Part shown: positions 1 through 8,457 of the stretch, in pieces
How positions within the stretch are numbered: position 1 is the stretch's first letter
Layout: the number at the start of each line of letters is the position of its first letter
Assembly: GCA_027488975.1 (NCBI GenBank)
Contig: JAIYAQ010000010.1
Span: forward strand, 32,952 to 96,951
DNA length: 64,000 bases
Source of the DNA: Cyanobium sp. E1_MAG_00006
GTDB lineage: Bacteria > Cyanobacteriota > Cyanobacteriia > PCC-6307 > Cyanobiaceae
Direction of reading: 5' to 3'
Notes under the pieces: generated by a model
Told to the model about the DNA's origin: nothing
The model's database searches: none
Seen by the model: the letters and a program-made list of their open reading frames with translations, nothing else
Program-made: the position numbers and the translations under genes

Positions 1-1
1 C

Positions 2-805
2 GAAGCGGTGAAGCGCCACAAGGCCAAAGGTGCCATGGCCAGCCTGATCACCAAGCGGGTGCCGCGTGATCAGGTGAGCAGCTATGGCGTGGTGGTGACC
101 GACGCCGACGGCCGGGTTCGCTCTTTCCAGGAGAAGCCGGCAGTGGATGAGGCCGCCAGCGACATGATCAACACCGGCATCTACATCTTCGAGCCGGAGG
201 TTCTTAAGTACGTGCCGGAGGGTGTGCCCTTCGATATCGGCTCGGATCTGTTCCCCAGGCTCGTGGCGGACGGCGCTCCCTTCTATGCGCTGCCGATGGA
301 GTTCGAGTGGGTGGATATCGGCAAGGTGCCGGACTACTGGCAGGCGATCCGCAGCGTGCTCCAGGGCCAGGTGCGTCAGGTGCAGATCCCTGGCAAGGAA
401 GTGCGTCCGGGGGTCTACACGGGTCTGAACGTGGCTGCCAACTGGGACAAGATCCACGTGGAAGGGCCGATCTATGTGGGCGGGATGACCCGCATCGACG
501 ACGGTGCCACGATCATCGGCCCCGCCATGATCGGGCCGAGCTGCCACATCTGTGAGGGCGCCACGATCGACAACTCGATCATTTTCGACTACTCACGCAT
601 CGGCGCCGGCGTGCGTCTGGTGGAGAAGCTGGTGTTCGGCCGTTATTGCGTGGACCGCAACGGCGACCATTTCGATCTGCAGGAAGCCGCCCTCGACTGG
701 CTGATCACCGACTCCCGCCGGCAGGACCACGTCGCCCCCTCCCCTCAGCAGAAGGCGATGGCCGAACTGCTGGGCACCGACCTGGCGATCAGCAGCGCGA
801 GCTGA
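2..805 (+). CDS. NDP-sugar pyrophosphorylase (mannose-1-phosphate guanylyltransferase-like), 5' end missing
   Basis: The C-terminal 267 codons of a sugar-nucleotide pyrophosphorylase that enters from the left edge, so its start is outside the window. Visible nucleotidyltransferase signatures are the EKP motif (FQEKPAVDE), INTGIYIFEPEVL and FEWVDIGKVPDYW, where the Asp-Gly-rich half of the active site sits. The second half has the hexapeptide-like periodicity of a left-handed beta-helix (IYVGGMTRIDDGATI, then GPAMIGPSCHI). These enzymes join a sugar 1-phosphate to an NTP for polysaccharide or glycan synthesis in the cytoplasm. Whether the substrate is mannose-1-P, glucose-1-P or another sugar cannot be decided from this half. 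Its last 17 bases overlap the convergent metF. Confidence 0.85.
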   Translation, partial: EAVKRHKAKGAMASLITKRVPRDQVSSYGVVVTDADGRVRSFQEKPAVDEAASDMINTGIYIFEPEVLKYVPEGVPFDIGSDLFPRLVADGAPFYALPMEFEWVDIGKVPDYWQAIRSVLQGQVRQVQIPGKEVRPGVYTGLNVAANWDKIHVEGPIYVGGMTRIDDGATIIGPAMIGPSCHICEGATIDNSIIFDYSRIGAGVRLVEKLVFGRYCVDRNGDHFDLQEAALDWLITDSRRQDHVAPSPQQKAMAELLGTDLAISSAS

Positions 806-1673
806 TCCCGGCCCGCTCCAGGATGAGCGGGATCTTCTCTTCTGCCTTCACGGCCATCAGGTGAACTCCCTGGGCAATGCCGGCGTAGGTGGACACCTGC
901 TCAGCGGCGATGCTGATGCCCTCGTCGGCGGGATTGGCAGATGCCGCGAGCCGATCGATGATCGACTGGGGAATGTTGGCGCCGGGTACCACCCGGTTGA
1001 TGAAGGCGGCATTCCGGGCTGACTTGAGCAGGAACACTCCGGCCAGCACCGGCAGTTCCAGAGGGCCGCTGATCTCGTCAACGAAGCGGCGCAGGCAGTC
1101 AGCGTCGGTGACCATCTGGGTCTGAATGAAGCGAGCTCCGGCCTGTTGCTTGCGCCGGACGCGGCTGCGCAGGCCGCTCCAGCTGGGGCACTGGGGATCG
1201 GCGGCGGCACCGGCGTACAGGTCTGTGGGGCCATCGGGCAACAGACCCTGAACCGGATCAAGGCCGGCATTGAAGTCCCGCACCTGCTGCAGCAACCGCA
1301 CCGATTCGAGTTCATTCACGGGCCGGGCCGATGTCTGATCCCCGGCGCGCACCGGATCGCCGGTGAGGCAGAGCAGGTGGCGAATACCAAGGGCATGGGC
1401 ACCGAGCAGATCGGCCTGCAGGGCAATGCGGTTGCGGTCACGGCAGGCCAGCTGCAGCACCGGCTCGATGCCAGCCTCCAGCAGCAGCCGGCAGACCGCC
1501 AGGCTGCTCATGCGCATCACGGCGCGGCTGCTATCGGTGACGTTCACGGCATGAACGAGGCCGCGCAGGGCGCGTGCGTGGGCCAGGGTGCTGCTCACAT
1601 CACCACCGCGGGGGGGCATCACCTCGGCGGTGATAGCGAAGGAGCCCACCTCCAGTGCCTGCTGCAGCCCCAA
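789..1673 (-). CDS. metF: methylenetetrahydrofolate reductase
   Basis: 294 residues, the usual length of the bacterial FAD-dependent TIM-barrel enzyme that reduces 5,10-methylene-THF to 5-methyl-THF for methionine synthesis. Recognisable parts are the N-terminal ITAEVMPPRG strand with the likely catalytic Glu17 (equivalent to the EFFPP motif of E. coli MetF), VNVTD near residue 44, LCLTGDPV at 101-108 and the barrel end GANIPQSIIDRL. It is transcribed toward the sugar pyrophosphorylase and divergently from the pedR-like gene about 160 bases away, so the promoters of both probably lie in 1674-1836. No regulatory motif (S-box, B12 riboswitch) was recognised there. Confidence 0.9.
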   Translation of the reverse strand: MGLQQALEVGSFAITAEVMPPRGGDVSSTLAHARALRGLVHAVNVTDSSRAVMRMSSLAVCRLLLEAGIEPVLQLACRDRNRIALQADLLGAHALGIRHLLCLTGDPVRAGDQTSARPVNELESVRLLQQVRDFNAGLDPVQGLLPDGPTDLYAGAAADPQCPSWSGLRSRVRRKQQAGARFIQTQMVTDADCLRRFVDEISGPLELPVLAGVFLLKSARNAAFINRVVPGANIPQSIIDRLAASANPADEGISIAAEQVSTYAGIAQGVHLMAVKAEEKIPLILERAGISSRC

Positions 1674-1836
1674 GACGCTCTGCCCGATCGGCGGCCATCA
1701 TCGGCCACGAGTGAACACAACCGGGGCAGACCAGCCCAGACCAGTCCGCACCAGCCCACCAACGGTGTGGCAGGCGCTGCTTACAGTGACCAGAGCATGA
1801 GCTGTCGAAGCCTCCTGCCGCGGTGAAGAGGCCTCC

Positions 1837-2112
1837 ATGTCCGACCTGGGCGATCTCAGCCAGCAACGCCTCGAGCTCTCCGAGCGCGAGCTCGAGATCA
1901 TTGAGCTTGTGGCCCAGGGGCTGACCAATCAGGAGATCGGCGAGACCCTGATGATCAGCAAGCGCACTGTGGACAACCACGTGAGCAACGTGTTCAACAA
2001 GACCGGCGCCAAGAACCGGGTCGCCCTGCTGAACTGGGCGATGGACCGCGGCAAGATCTGCCGCGATGGCTTCAACTGCTGCAACCTGCCCCAGACGGAA
2101 GCCGAGGGCTAA
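1837..2112 (+). CDS. pedR: small LuxR-type redox-responsive transcriptional regulator, PedR-like
   Basis: A 91-residue protein that is almost entirely a LuxR/FixJ helix-turn-helix (residues about 13-75, core ELVAQGLTNQEIGETL and SKRTVDNHVSNV) with no receiver domain. The C-terminal tail carries Cys75, Cys81 and Cys82. Size, HTH and the cysteine-bearing tail match PedR (Synechocystis ssl0564), reported to control photosynthesis genes according to electron-transport activity through thioredoxin-dependent cysteine chemistry. A GAAGAGG ribosome binding site lies 7-8 bases before the ATG. The stop overlaps the convergent small gene by 4 bases. Identity as PedR is by recall of the family; the redox role here is inferred from the cysteines. 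Confidence 0.8.
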   Translation: MSDLGDLSQQRLELSERELEIIELVAQGLTNQEIGETLMISKRTVDNHVSNVFNKTGAKNRVALLNWAMDRGKICRDGFNCCNLPQTEAEG

Positions 2113-2291
2113 GCGGCAACCCCCTGCTCGATCGGAGCCGTGCTCACCTCAAGCGTGAAGGAGGAGGCGAACAGGGGCTCCAGGCTGAACGTGCCTTCCT
2201 GCAGAGCGAACAGCTCGGCATAGGCCAGGCATTCAGCCCTGCCATGGCCGGCATAGCGGAGCATGCCTCGGTGGTCGTAAAGCCCGAACAC
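2109..2291 (-). CDS. small conserved hypothetical protein (60 aa)
   Basis: A 60-residue ORF beginning MFGLYDHRGMLRYAGHG, rich in aromatic residues and Ala/Glu, without membrane segment or Cys. It lies 30 bases after the CYTH gene on the same strand and overlaps the pedR stop by 4 bases from the other side, an arrangement typical of compact picocyanobacterial genomes. The sequence looks like a short protein I associate with Synechococcus/Prochlorococcus genomes, but I cannot name a function. A likely last gene of the gltA-ndh-nadK-CYTH run. Confidence 0.6.
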   Translation of the reverse strand: MFGLYDHRGMLRYAGHGRAECLAYAELFALQEGTFSLEPLFASSFTLEVSTAPIEQGVAA

Positions 2292-2321
2292 GCGCCACGG
2301 GGCAGGAATCCAAGGAAAATC

Positions 2322-2840
2322 TTAAGCGCCGATGCGGCCGATTCGCTGCAACCAGCGCTCACGCTCGCGCCTCTCCCAGCTGCTGAACGGGAAGCGCGCC
2401 AGGGCGGCATTGCTGAACGCCCCCTCGCCGGTGATCTCCAGCGCGCACCAGGGGGGCACCGCCACCGGCTGATCGGCCCGTTCCAGCTCCACCTCGGCGA
2501 TCACCAGGGGCGCGTTCTCCGCCTCAAACACATCAAGAACCCAGTCGCCACCGGGCAGATCAAGGCCATGGCGCCACTTCTTCACCCCCTCGCGGCACTG
2601 CAGCAACAGGGCCTCGGCATCGGCAGGCGGGATGGCGTACTCGAATTCCTCACGGGCGATCCCGGCCGCAGGGAACTTGAGCGTGAGCCAGGCCTGCTCC
2701 AGCCCCGCACGGCGCACGCGCAGCGTGAGCCCCTCGGCCGCGGATGCCAGGTATCCCTGATGCAGCGAAGCACTCGAGCGCACATGCCGCCTCCAGCCCT
2801 CGCCGGACACCAGGAAGCGACGTTCGATCTCCAGGGCCAT
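2322..2840 (-). CDS. CYTH-domain protein (triphosphate tunnel metalloenzyme)
   Basis: 172 residues spanning one CYTH domain. The signature ExExK/R appears as EIERR at residues 4-8, followed by alternating charged strands (LRVRRAG, LTLKFPA, REEFEYAI, WVLDVFEAENAPLVIAEVELE) that build the tunnel with acidic metal ligands and basic phosphate ligands. Family members hydrolyse inorganic triphosphate or thiamine triphosphate, and some are adenylate cyclases; bacterial stand-alone forms of this length are usually tripolyphosphatases. It sits 11 bases after nadK and is probably co-transcribed with it. NAD kinase-CYTH pairing is seen in other cyanobacteria, as I recall. Confidence 0.85.
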   Translation of the reverse strand: MALEIERRFLVSGEGWRRHVRSSASLHQGYLASAAEGLTLRVRRAGLEQAWLTLKFPAAGIAREEFEYAIPPADAEALLLQCREGVKKWRHGLDLPGGDWVLDVFEAENAPLVIAEVELERADQPVAVPPWCALEITGEGAFSNAALARFPFSSWERRERERWLQRIGRIGA

Positions 2841-2851
2841 CGGCAGTGTGC

Positions 2852-3775
2852 TCAGTTGGTGGAGGGCTCAGCGGCGGTGAGGCTGCCCGCCCAGTGCAGC
2901 TTGTGGCTGAGGGTGCGGTAGTAGGAGGGGCTCTGCTCCAGTTGCACCATCAGCGCCTCATGGGGGGCCCGGCGCACATCGCAGCGATCTCCCGGCTCCA
3001 GCACGGTGGCATGGGCACCATCCTTCCAGAGGCGTACGCGCCGGCTCGATTCGCCAAGGGGCCAGACAGCCAGCTGGGCCCGCGGCGGTACCACCACCGT
3101 CCGGCTGGAGAGGCTCATCGGGCAGATGGGGTTCACCACGATCGCCTCCAGGCCGGGGTGCAGGATCGGTCCGCCCGCGGCCATCGAGTAGCCGGTGGAG
3201 CCTGTGGCCGTCGAGATGATCAGCCCATCGCCGCGGTACTGGTCCACCACCTCCCCGTCGATCTCCAGTTCCAGCTCACAGGTGGGGGCCGTCTCGTCGA
3301 GCCCCGGCCGCAGGTAGAAGTCGTTGAGGGCCAGGTGGCGCTCCGCGCCCTCCTCCTCGGTGCGGGCTTCCAGCATCATGCGGCGCTCCAGGGCGAAGCG
3401 GTCGTCGCGCAGGCGCTGCCAGAGATCGGGCTCGCCATCGGCGAGGCCTGGCCCCGAGCCCTGGGTGAGCAGCTTGCGCTCATGGGTAAGGAAGCCGAAG
3501 TGGCCGCCCACGTTGAAGCAGAGGATTGGCACCTGCAGCGGCGCCAGGTGGCGGGCCGCCCCCAGCACCGTGCCGTCGCCTCCGAGCACAACCGCAAGAT
3601 CAGGTGGACCTCCCTGATCAGCCAGCAACCCGGGGAACGGGTTGGCCTGTGGCCCACTCATGGCCACGCAGACGTGAACGCCCTGCTCGCGCAGGACCTC
3701 GGCACTGCGACGGGCCTGGCGCAGCGCCGCCTGGCTGGCGGCACGATGAATCAACCAGACAGTGTCGAGACGCAA
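2852..3775 (-). CDS. nadK: NAD kinase
   Basis: 307 residues with the diagnostic [14 protein letters not shown] (GGDGT at 65-69), the NVGGHFGFL loop, and the second conserved block [22 protein letters not shown]. It phosphorylates NAD to NADP in the cytoplasm, fixing the NADPH pool used by photosynthetic electron flow and by NDH-1. It lies 53 bases after ndhE in the minus-strand ndh run and 11 bases before the CYTH gene. Cyanobacteria usually carry two NAD kinases; which of the two this is cannot be told here. Confidence 0.93.
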   Translation of the reverse strand: MRLDTVWLIHRAASQAALRQARRSAEVLREQGVHVCVAMSGPQANPFPGLLADQGGPPDLAVVLGGDGTVLGAARHLAPLQVPILCFNVGGHFGFLTHERKLLTQGSGPGLADGEPDLWQRLRDDRFALERRMMLEARTEEEGAERHLALNDFYLRPGLDETAPTCELELEIDGEVVDQYRGDGLIISTATGSTGYSMAAGGPILHPGLEAIVVNPICPMSLSSRTVVVPPRAQLAVWPLGESSRRVRLWKDGAHATVLEPGDRCDVRRAPHEALMVQLEQSPSYYRTLSHKLHWAGSLTAAEPSTN

Positions 3776-3828
3776 GGGCTATCGACAGCGGCCGAGCCGC
3801 CGAGGAGGAGAGTCAGCCCCCAGGGTGG

Positions 3829-4155
3829 CTACCAGCGCAACAGGTTGAAACGCTCCATGTCGACCGTTTCACGGTTCCGATACAGGGAGAGCAAGATCGC
3901 CAACCCCACGGCCGCCTCAGCCGCCGCCACGGTGATCACGAAGATGGCGAACACCTGGCCGCGGATCAGCTGGCCATCCACATAACTGGAGAAGGCCATC
4001 AGGTTGATGTTCACGGCGTTGAGCATCAGCTCGATGCTCATCAGCACGCGCACGGCGTTGCGGCTGTTGATCAGACCCCAGACGCCGGTGCAGAACAGGA
4101 TCGCCGCCAGGGCCAGGTAGGCCTGCAGGGGAACGGTGGTGAGTTCGAGGGTCAT
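3829..4155 (-). CDS. ndhE: NAD(P)H-quinone oxidoreductase subunit 4L (NDH-1 subunit E / NuoK)
   Basis: 108 residues with three hydrophobic helices, the standard size of NdhE/NuoK. The conserved acidic residue of the second helix is visible in [13 protein letters not shown], where the Glu is part of the proton path. It is a thylakoid membrane subunit of photosynthetic complex I used in cyclic electron flow, respiration and CO2 uptake. Its start codon overlaps the stop of ndhG by one base, indicating translational coupling. Confidence 0.95.
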   Translation of the reverse strand: MTLELTTVPLQAYLALAAILFCTGVWGLINSRNAVRVLMSIELMLNAVNINLMAFSSYVDGQLIRGQVFAIFVITVAAAEAAVGLAILLSLYRNRETVDMERFNLLRW

Positions 4156-4754
4156 CAGTTGGGCTTCTCCAGCAGCAGAGGGGTGCGGGACTTCTCGATC
4201 AAGCCCTGATCAGCCGGTTCGCCGGTGACGATATCCGAGGCGAACACATCCCGGCGAGCCAGAACGATCGCACCGATCATTGCCATCAGCAGCAGCACGG
4301 AGGCGAGCTCGAAGGGCAGCAGATAGTCGCTGAACAGGTGCTCGCCGATGCGGATCGTGGCCTCATCGCCCAACGGAACAGGGCCGGGGGTGGCCCAGGG
4401 GGTGGAGAACGCCACCCGCAGCAGCAGGGCGAACAGACCGGCGCAGACGGCACCAGACAGAACCCGGCGCAGGGCCAGACCCGGGATGGCGGCCAGGTTC
4501 TCCTTCTTGTTCACGAGCATGATCGCGAACAGGATGAGCACGTTCACGGCGCCCACGTACACCAGGATCTGGGCGGCAGCCACGAAGCTGGCATTCAGCA
4601 GCAGGTAGAGCCCCGCCACCGAAAGGAACACCCCGCCCAGCAGGAAGGCGGAATACACGATGTTGGGCAGCAGCACCACGCCCAGGGCGCCGATGGCCAC
4701 GGCGGCTGAGAGGGCCACGAAGCAGATGAACTGGGTGGAGGAGGCGATGGTCAT
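4155..4754 (-). CDS. ndhG: NAD(P)H-quinone oxidoreductase subunit 6 (NDH-1 subunit G / NuoJ)
   Basis: 199 residues with five predicted membrane helices, including the conserved [26 protein letters not shown] region of NuoJ/NdhG (third helix, with its pi-bulge glycine). It is a membrane-arm subunit of NDH-1, next to NdhE in the complex and in the genome. It overlaps ndhI by 4 bases upstream and ndhE by one base downstream. The polar tail ending [18 protein letters not shown] is cytoplasmic. Confidence 0.95.
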   Translation of the reverse strand: MTIASSTQFICFVALSAAVAIGALGVVLLPNIVYSAFLLGGVFLSVAGLYLLLNASFVAAAQILVYVGAVNVLILFAIMLVNKKENLAAIPGLALRRVLSGAVCAGLFALLLRVAFSTPWATPGPVPLGDEATIRIGEHLFSDYLLPFELASVLLLMAMIGAIVLARRDVFASDIVTGEPADQGLIEKSRTPLLLEKPN

Positions 4755-5386
4755 CCGTTGGTCTCCTCGGCGGCAGGGGCGGTTGTAGCAGCGGCAGCGG
4801 CGGCCTTGGGCAGGGTCTCCAGCACCTGCGCGGGCAACTGGCCGGCACGGGGGCGGGTTGGATCGACGCCATGGGGGTCCATTTCACCCTTGGGCAGATA
4901 GGCCAGCTCGCGCAGGGGAGTGACCGCCGGATCGCTGCTGACACTGGTGGGCAGACGGCCAAGCGCGATGTTGTCGTAATTGAGGCTATGGCGATCGAAG
5001 GCCGCCAGCTCGTATTCCTCGGTCATCGACAGGCAGTTGGTGGGGCAGTACTCCACGCAGTTGCCGCAGAAGATGCACACCCCGAAATCGATCGAGTAGT
5101 TGCGCAGCTCCTTCTTCTTGGTGGCCTTGTTCATCACCCAGTCGACCACCGGCAGGTTGATCGGGCAGACGCGCACACACACCTCACAGGCGATGCACTT
5201 GTCGAACTCGTAGTGGATGCGGCCGCGGTAGCGCTCCGAGGGAATCAGCTTCTCGTAGGGGTACTGCACCGTGATCGGCCGGCGGCGCAGGTGATCGAAG
5301 GTGACCGACAGTCCCTGGGTGAGGTAATTGGCGGCGCCCACGGCGTCGCGGGTGTAGTCACCGACTTTCTTGAGGAACCCGAACAT
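4751..5386 (-). CDS. ndhI: NAD(P)H-quinone oxidoreductase subunit I (2x[4Fe-4S])
   Basis: 211 residues with two complete [4Fe-4S] motifs: Cys64, 67, 70, 74 ([12 protein letters not shown]) and Cys104, 107, 110, 114 ([12 protein letters not shown]). These clusters pass electrons from ferredoxin toward the quinone site of NDH-1. The N-terminus ([24 protein letters not shown]) is the typical membrane-associating segment. The C-terminus carries an Ala/Pro-rich extension (about residues 185-205) that ends in EETNG and overlaps the start of ndhG by 4 bases. Confidence 0.96.
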   Translation of the reverse strand: MFGFLKKVGDYTRDAVGAANYLTQGLSVTFDHLRRRPITVQYPYEKLIPSERYRGRIHYEFDKCIACEVCVRVCPINLPVVDWVMNKATKKKELRNYSIDFGVCIFCGNCVEYCPTNCLSMTEEYELAAFDRHSLNYDNIALGRLPTSVSSDPAVTPLRELAYLPKGEMDPHGVDPTRPRAGQLPAQVLETLPKAAAAAATTAPAAEETNG

Positions 5387-5444
5387 GGTGGGGTGAGAGG
5401 GCGGCGTGGGCGATGAGCAGAACGACGTGAGAAAAACGCTGGCG

Positions 5445-6584
5445 TCAACCGCCGAAGAAGGCGGGGAAGGCCAGCTTCAGACCGGCGGTGACCAGCAGGT
5501 TGACCAGAGCAATGGGAAGCAGGAACTTCCAGCCCAGATCCAGCAGCTGGTCGATGCGAACCCGCGGCACGGTCCAGCGCAGCAGGATCGCGAAGAACAC
5601 GAGCAGGTAGGCCTTCAGCACGGTCATAACGATGCCGGTGGTGGCCGTGATCACCTGCACCAATGGGGCATCTACGGACTGGCCTGTGAGACCAACGATC
5701 CACTCAACGGGCAGTGGGAAACCCCAGCCACCCAGATAGAGCACCGCCACCAGAAGAGCCGAGAGCACCAGATTGATGTAGCTGCCCAGATAGAACAGGG
5801 CGAACTTCATGCCGGAATACTCGGTCTGGTAGCCGGCCACCAGCTCCTCCTCCGCCTCGGGAAGATCGAAGGGGAGGCGCTCACATTCGGCGAGGGCGCA
5901 GATCCAGAAGATCAGGAAACCAACCGGTTGGCGCCAGATGTTCCAGCTGAGGATGCCGGCACCGGTCTGCTGGTTGACGATGTCGACCGTGCTGAGCGAG
6001 TTGCTCATCATCACGATGGCGAGCACCGCCAGGGCCAGCGGGATCTCGTAGCTGATCGACTGTGCGGCGGCCCGCAGGCCGCCCAGCAGCGAGTACTTGT
6101 TGTTGGAGGCGTAGCCGGCCATCAGCAGACCGATCGGCTGGATCGAGCTGAGGGAGATCCACAGGAAGATGCCCACCCCCACATTGCTGATCAGCAGGTG
6201 CTGGCCGAAGGGCACCACCAGCCAGCTGAGGATCACCGGCACCAGCACCAGCACCGGGCCGAGGGTGAACAGCAGCCCGTCGGCGCGGGCAGGAATGATG
6301 TCTTCCTTGAACAGCAGCTTGAGGCCATCGGCCATGGGCTGGAGGATGCCGAGAGCACCGGCGTATTCAGGACCGATGCGCTGCTGCACGGCGGCGGAGA
6401 TCTTGCGCTCCAGCCAAACGTTCACCAGCACGCCCACCACCGCTGCCACCAGCACGAGCAGCATCGGCAGCGGCAGCCACAGCAGATGGGCAGCACCGGG
6501 GGAGAGTCCGAACCCCTGGAGCAGCTGGGTGAAGCTGGATTCCAGGTCGAGACCCGGACTCACGACGGCAGGGGCGATCACCAT
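5445..6584 (-). CDS. ndhA: NAD(P)H-quinone oxidoreductase subunit 1 (NDH-1 subunit A / NuoH)
   Basis: 379 residues with about eight membrane helices. Conserved NuoH blocks are visible: [21 protein letters not shown] near residue 65, [11 protein letters not shown], and the acidic loop [28 protein letters not shown] that lines the quinone tunnel. It anchors the peripheral arm to the membrane arm. It is first of the contiguous ndhA-I-G-E set, 58 bases before ndhI and 71 bases after gltA. Confidence 0.96.
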   Translation of the reverse strand: MVIAPAVVSPGLDLESSFTQLLQGFGLSPGAAHLLWLPLPMLLVLVAAVVGVLVNVWLERKISAAVQQRIGPEYAGALGILQPMADGLKLLFKEDIIPARADGLLFTLGPVLVLVPVILSWLVVPFGQHLLISNVGVGIFLWISLSSIQPIGLLMAGYASNNKYSLLGGLRAAAQSISYEIPLALAVLAIVMMSNSLSTVDIVNQQTGAGILSWNIWRQPVGFLIFWICALAECERLPFDLPEAEEELVAGYQTEYSGMKFALFYLGSYINLVLSALLVAVLYLGGWGFPLPVEWIVGLTGQSVDAPLVQVITATTGIVMTVLKAYLLVFFAILLRWTVPRVRIDQLLDLGWKFLLPIALVNLLVTAGLKLAFPAFFGG

Positions 6585-6655
6585 GCGTGGCGTGTGGATG
6601 GGGGCAACTTAGGCGGCCGCAACGGTTAGCTGGTCAGCAGATGTGCCGCAGGCCA

Positions 6656-7816
6656 TCAGCGGGCTTCGATCGGCTGCCAGTCGCGACCGTTCGAACCGGT
6701 GTAGATCTGCGTGGGGCGGTAGATGCGATTGGCCCCCAGCTGCTCCTTCCAGTGGGCCAGCCAGCCGGCGGTGCGGGCGATGGCGAAGATCGGTGTGAAC
6801 AGGTCCTCGGGGATGCCGAGCTTGCGGTACACCAGGCCGGAATAGAAGTCCACGTTCGGGTAGATGCCCTTGGGGCCGAGCCGCTCGGCGGCGGCGGCTT
6901 CGAGCTCACGCGCCAGGTCGTACAGGGGGTCATGGCCGAACTGGTCGAACAGCTGCTCGGCCAGCTTCTGCAGGATCACGGCACGCGGATCCTTCACCTT
7001 GTATTCGCGGTGGCCGAAGCCCATGATCTTCTGCTTCTCCGCGATGGCCCGGTCCAGCCAGGGGCGCACCTGGTCGGCGCTGCCGATGGCCTCAAGCATG
7101 ATGAGCACGTCTTCATTGGCGCCGCCATGAAGCGGGCCGGCCAGGGTGCCGACGGCCGAGGCCACCACGGCGTAGGGGTCGGTGAGGGTGCTGGCGGTGA
7201 CGCGGGCGCTGAAGGTGCTGGCGTTGAGACTGTGTTCGGCGTGCAGGATCAGGCAGGCATCGAAGATGCGAGCGGCCAGGGGATCCGGCTCCCGCTCCGT
7301 GAGCATGTACAGGAAGTTGGCCGCGTAGGGCAGGTCGTCTCGGGGTTGAATCGGATCCTGGCCTTTACGGATCAGCTGGAAGGCCGCCACCATCGTGGGG
7401 ATCTTGGCGATCAGGCGCACCACCGCCGAATAGATGTACTCGGGGTTGTCGAGGGCGCGGCGGGAATAGAAGAGGCCCAGGGATGCGGCGCTGGCCTGCA
7501 GCGCATCCATGGGATGCCCCTGGGAGGGGAAGCTCTTCATCATGTCCCGGATGCGGAAGCTGACCCGGCGGTGCATCTGCACCTCCTGTTCGAATTCGGC
7601 CAGCTGCTCCGCGTCGGGCAACTCGCCCCAGATCAGCAGGTAGGCCGTTTCCAGGAAGGTGCTCTGGGCTGCCAGCTCGTCGACGCGGTAACCCCGGTAG
7701 GTGAGCAACCCCTGCTGGCCGTCGATGTCACACACCGACGACTGGGTGGCCGGCACCCCTTCAAGTCCGGGCCTGTAGAGCGGTGCAGAGGCCGCCTCGG
7801 TTGCCGCAACCACCAT
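6656..7816 (-). CDS. gltA: citrate synthase
   Basis: 386 residues from the ATG at 7816; a TTG nine codons upstream is possible but the ATG is preferred. Citrate synthase signatures are ILHAEHSLNASTF, PLHGGANEDVL (catalytic His) and GFGHREYKVKDPRA (second catalytic His and substrate Arg). It condenses oxaloacetate with acetyl-CoA to feed the cyanobacterial TCA branch and 2-oxoglutarate for nitrogen assimilation. It is upstream of ndhA on the same strand, 71 bases away, and may share its transcript. Confidence 0.95.
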   Translation of the reverse strand: MVVAATEAASAPLYRPGLEGVPATQSSVCDIDGQQGLLTYRGYRVDELAAQSTFLETAYLLIWGELPDAEQLAEFEQEVQMHRRVSFRIRDMMKSFPSQGHPMDALQASAASLGLFYSRRALDNPEYIYSAVVRLIAKIPTMVAAFQLIRKGQDPIQPRDDLPYAANFLYMLTEREPDPLAARIFDACLILHAEHSLNASTFSARVTASTLTDPYAVVASAVGTLAGPLHGGANEDVLIMLEAIGSADQVRPWLDRAIAEKQKIMGFGHREYKVKDPRAVILQKLAEQLFDQFGHDPLYDLARELEAAAAERLGPKGIYPNVDFYSGLVYRKLGIPEDLFTPIFAIARTAGWLAHWKEQLGANRIYRPTQIYTGSNGRDWQPIEAR

Positions 7817-7876
7817 CGCCGGAGCCAGAGCGTCTGAGCGCAACCTAGGGCGCGCTCCAGCCCTGGTTTGGTGACG

Positions 7877-8452
7877 CTAGCGACCAGATGGAGCAAGTCC
7901 GATGCGGGGCCCCAGCAGCGCCCGCGGCGGCAGCAGCAGTGCCAGCCGTGCCGATCCGACGAGCCCGGTGGGGGGGCTCCCCGATGGCGGCGGGGCGGCG
8001 CACTGCAGGAGTGCCGCACCGGCCTTCTTGAGCTGCAGGGCCTGTGGCGCCTGGGCCATCGGCACGCCGATCAGCAGGGCCGCCAGGGTGCTGAGGTCAG
8101 GCTCGTGCCCCACCAACGCCAGGCGGCGCCAGCCCGGCCGGGGCGAGAGCGGCCCCAGCCAGCGCTCCAGCAGCGGCAGGGGATCCGCCAGGGGCGCCAG
8201 AGCTGCCGCCAGCTCCAGCTCGGGAGCAAGGCCGCCCGCCAGCGCCAGCTCCGCCGTCTGGCGGGCCCGCACCAGCGGACTGCTGAGCACCAGATCGCAG
8301 GTCAGATCCAGCCACACCAGCGACTGGATCACCCGGCTGGTGCGCTCCACCCCTTCCGGTGTGAGCTGGCGCGGGGCATCCTCCAGCTGATCGAGACGCT
8401 CCTCGGCGATGCCGTGGCGCAGCAGCAGCAGCTCGCGGTGGCAGCGGGCCAT
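7877..8452 (-). CDS. sixA: SixA-type histidine phosphatase
   Basis: 191 residues from the ATG at 8452, chosen because the open frame upstream only mirrors the neighbouring gene and because the RHG motif must lie near the N-terminus. RHG is at residues 12-14 (LLLLRHGIAEE) and the second catalytic His is in LALVGHEPDLS. This phosphoglycerate-mutase-like superfamily uses a phosphohistidine intermediate; SixA members dephosphorylate His-phosphotransfer domains or PTS proteins. It follows the DUF3352 gene by 5 bases. The substrate is unknown, and the gene symbol is by family only. Confidence 0.75.
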   Translation of the reverse strand: MARCHRELLLLRHGIAEERLDQLEDAPRQLTPEGVERTSRVIQSLVWLDLTCDLVLSSPLVRARQTAELALAGGLAPELELAAALAPLADPLPLLERWLGPLSPRPGWRRLALVGHEPDLSTLAALLIGVPMAQAPQALQLKKAGAALLQCAAPPPSGSPPTGLVGSARLALLLPPRALLGPRIGLAPSGR

Positions 8453-8457
8453 GGCCT

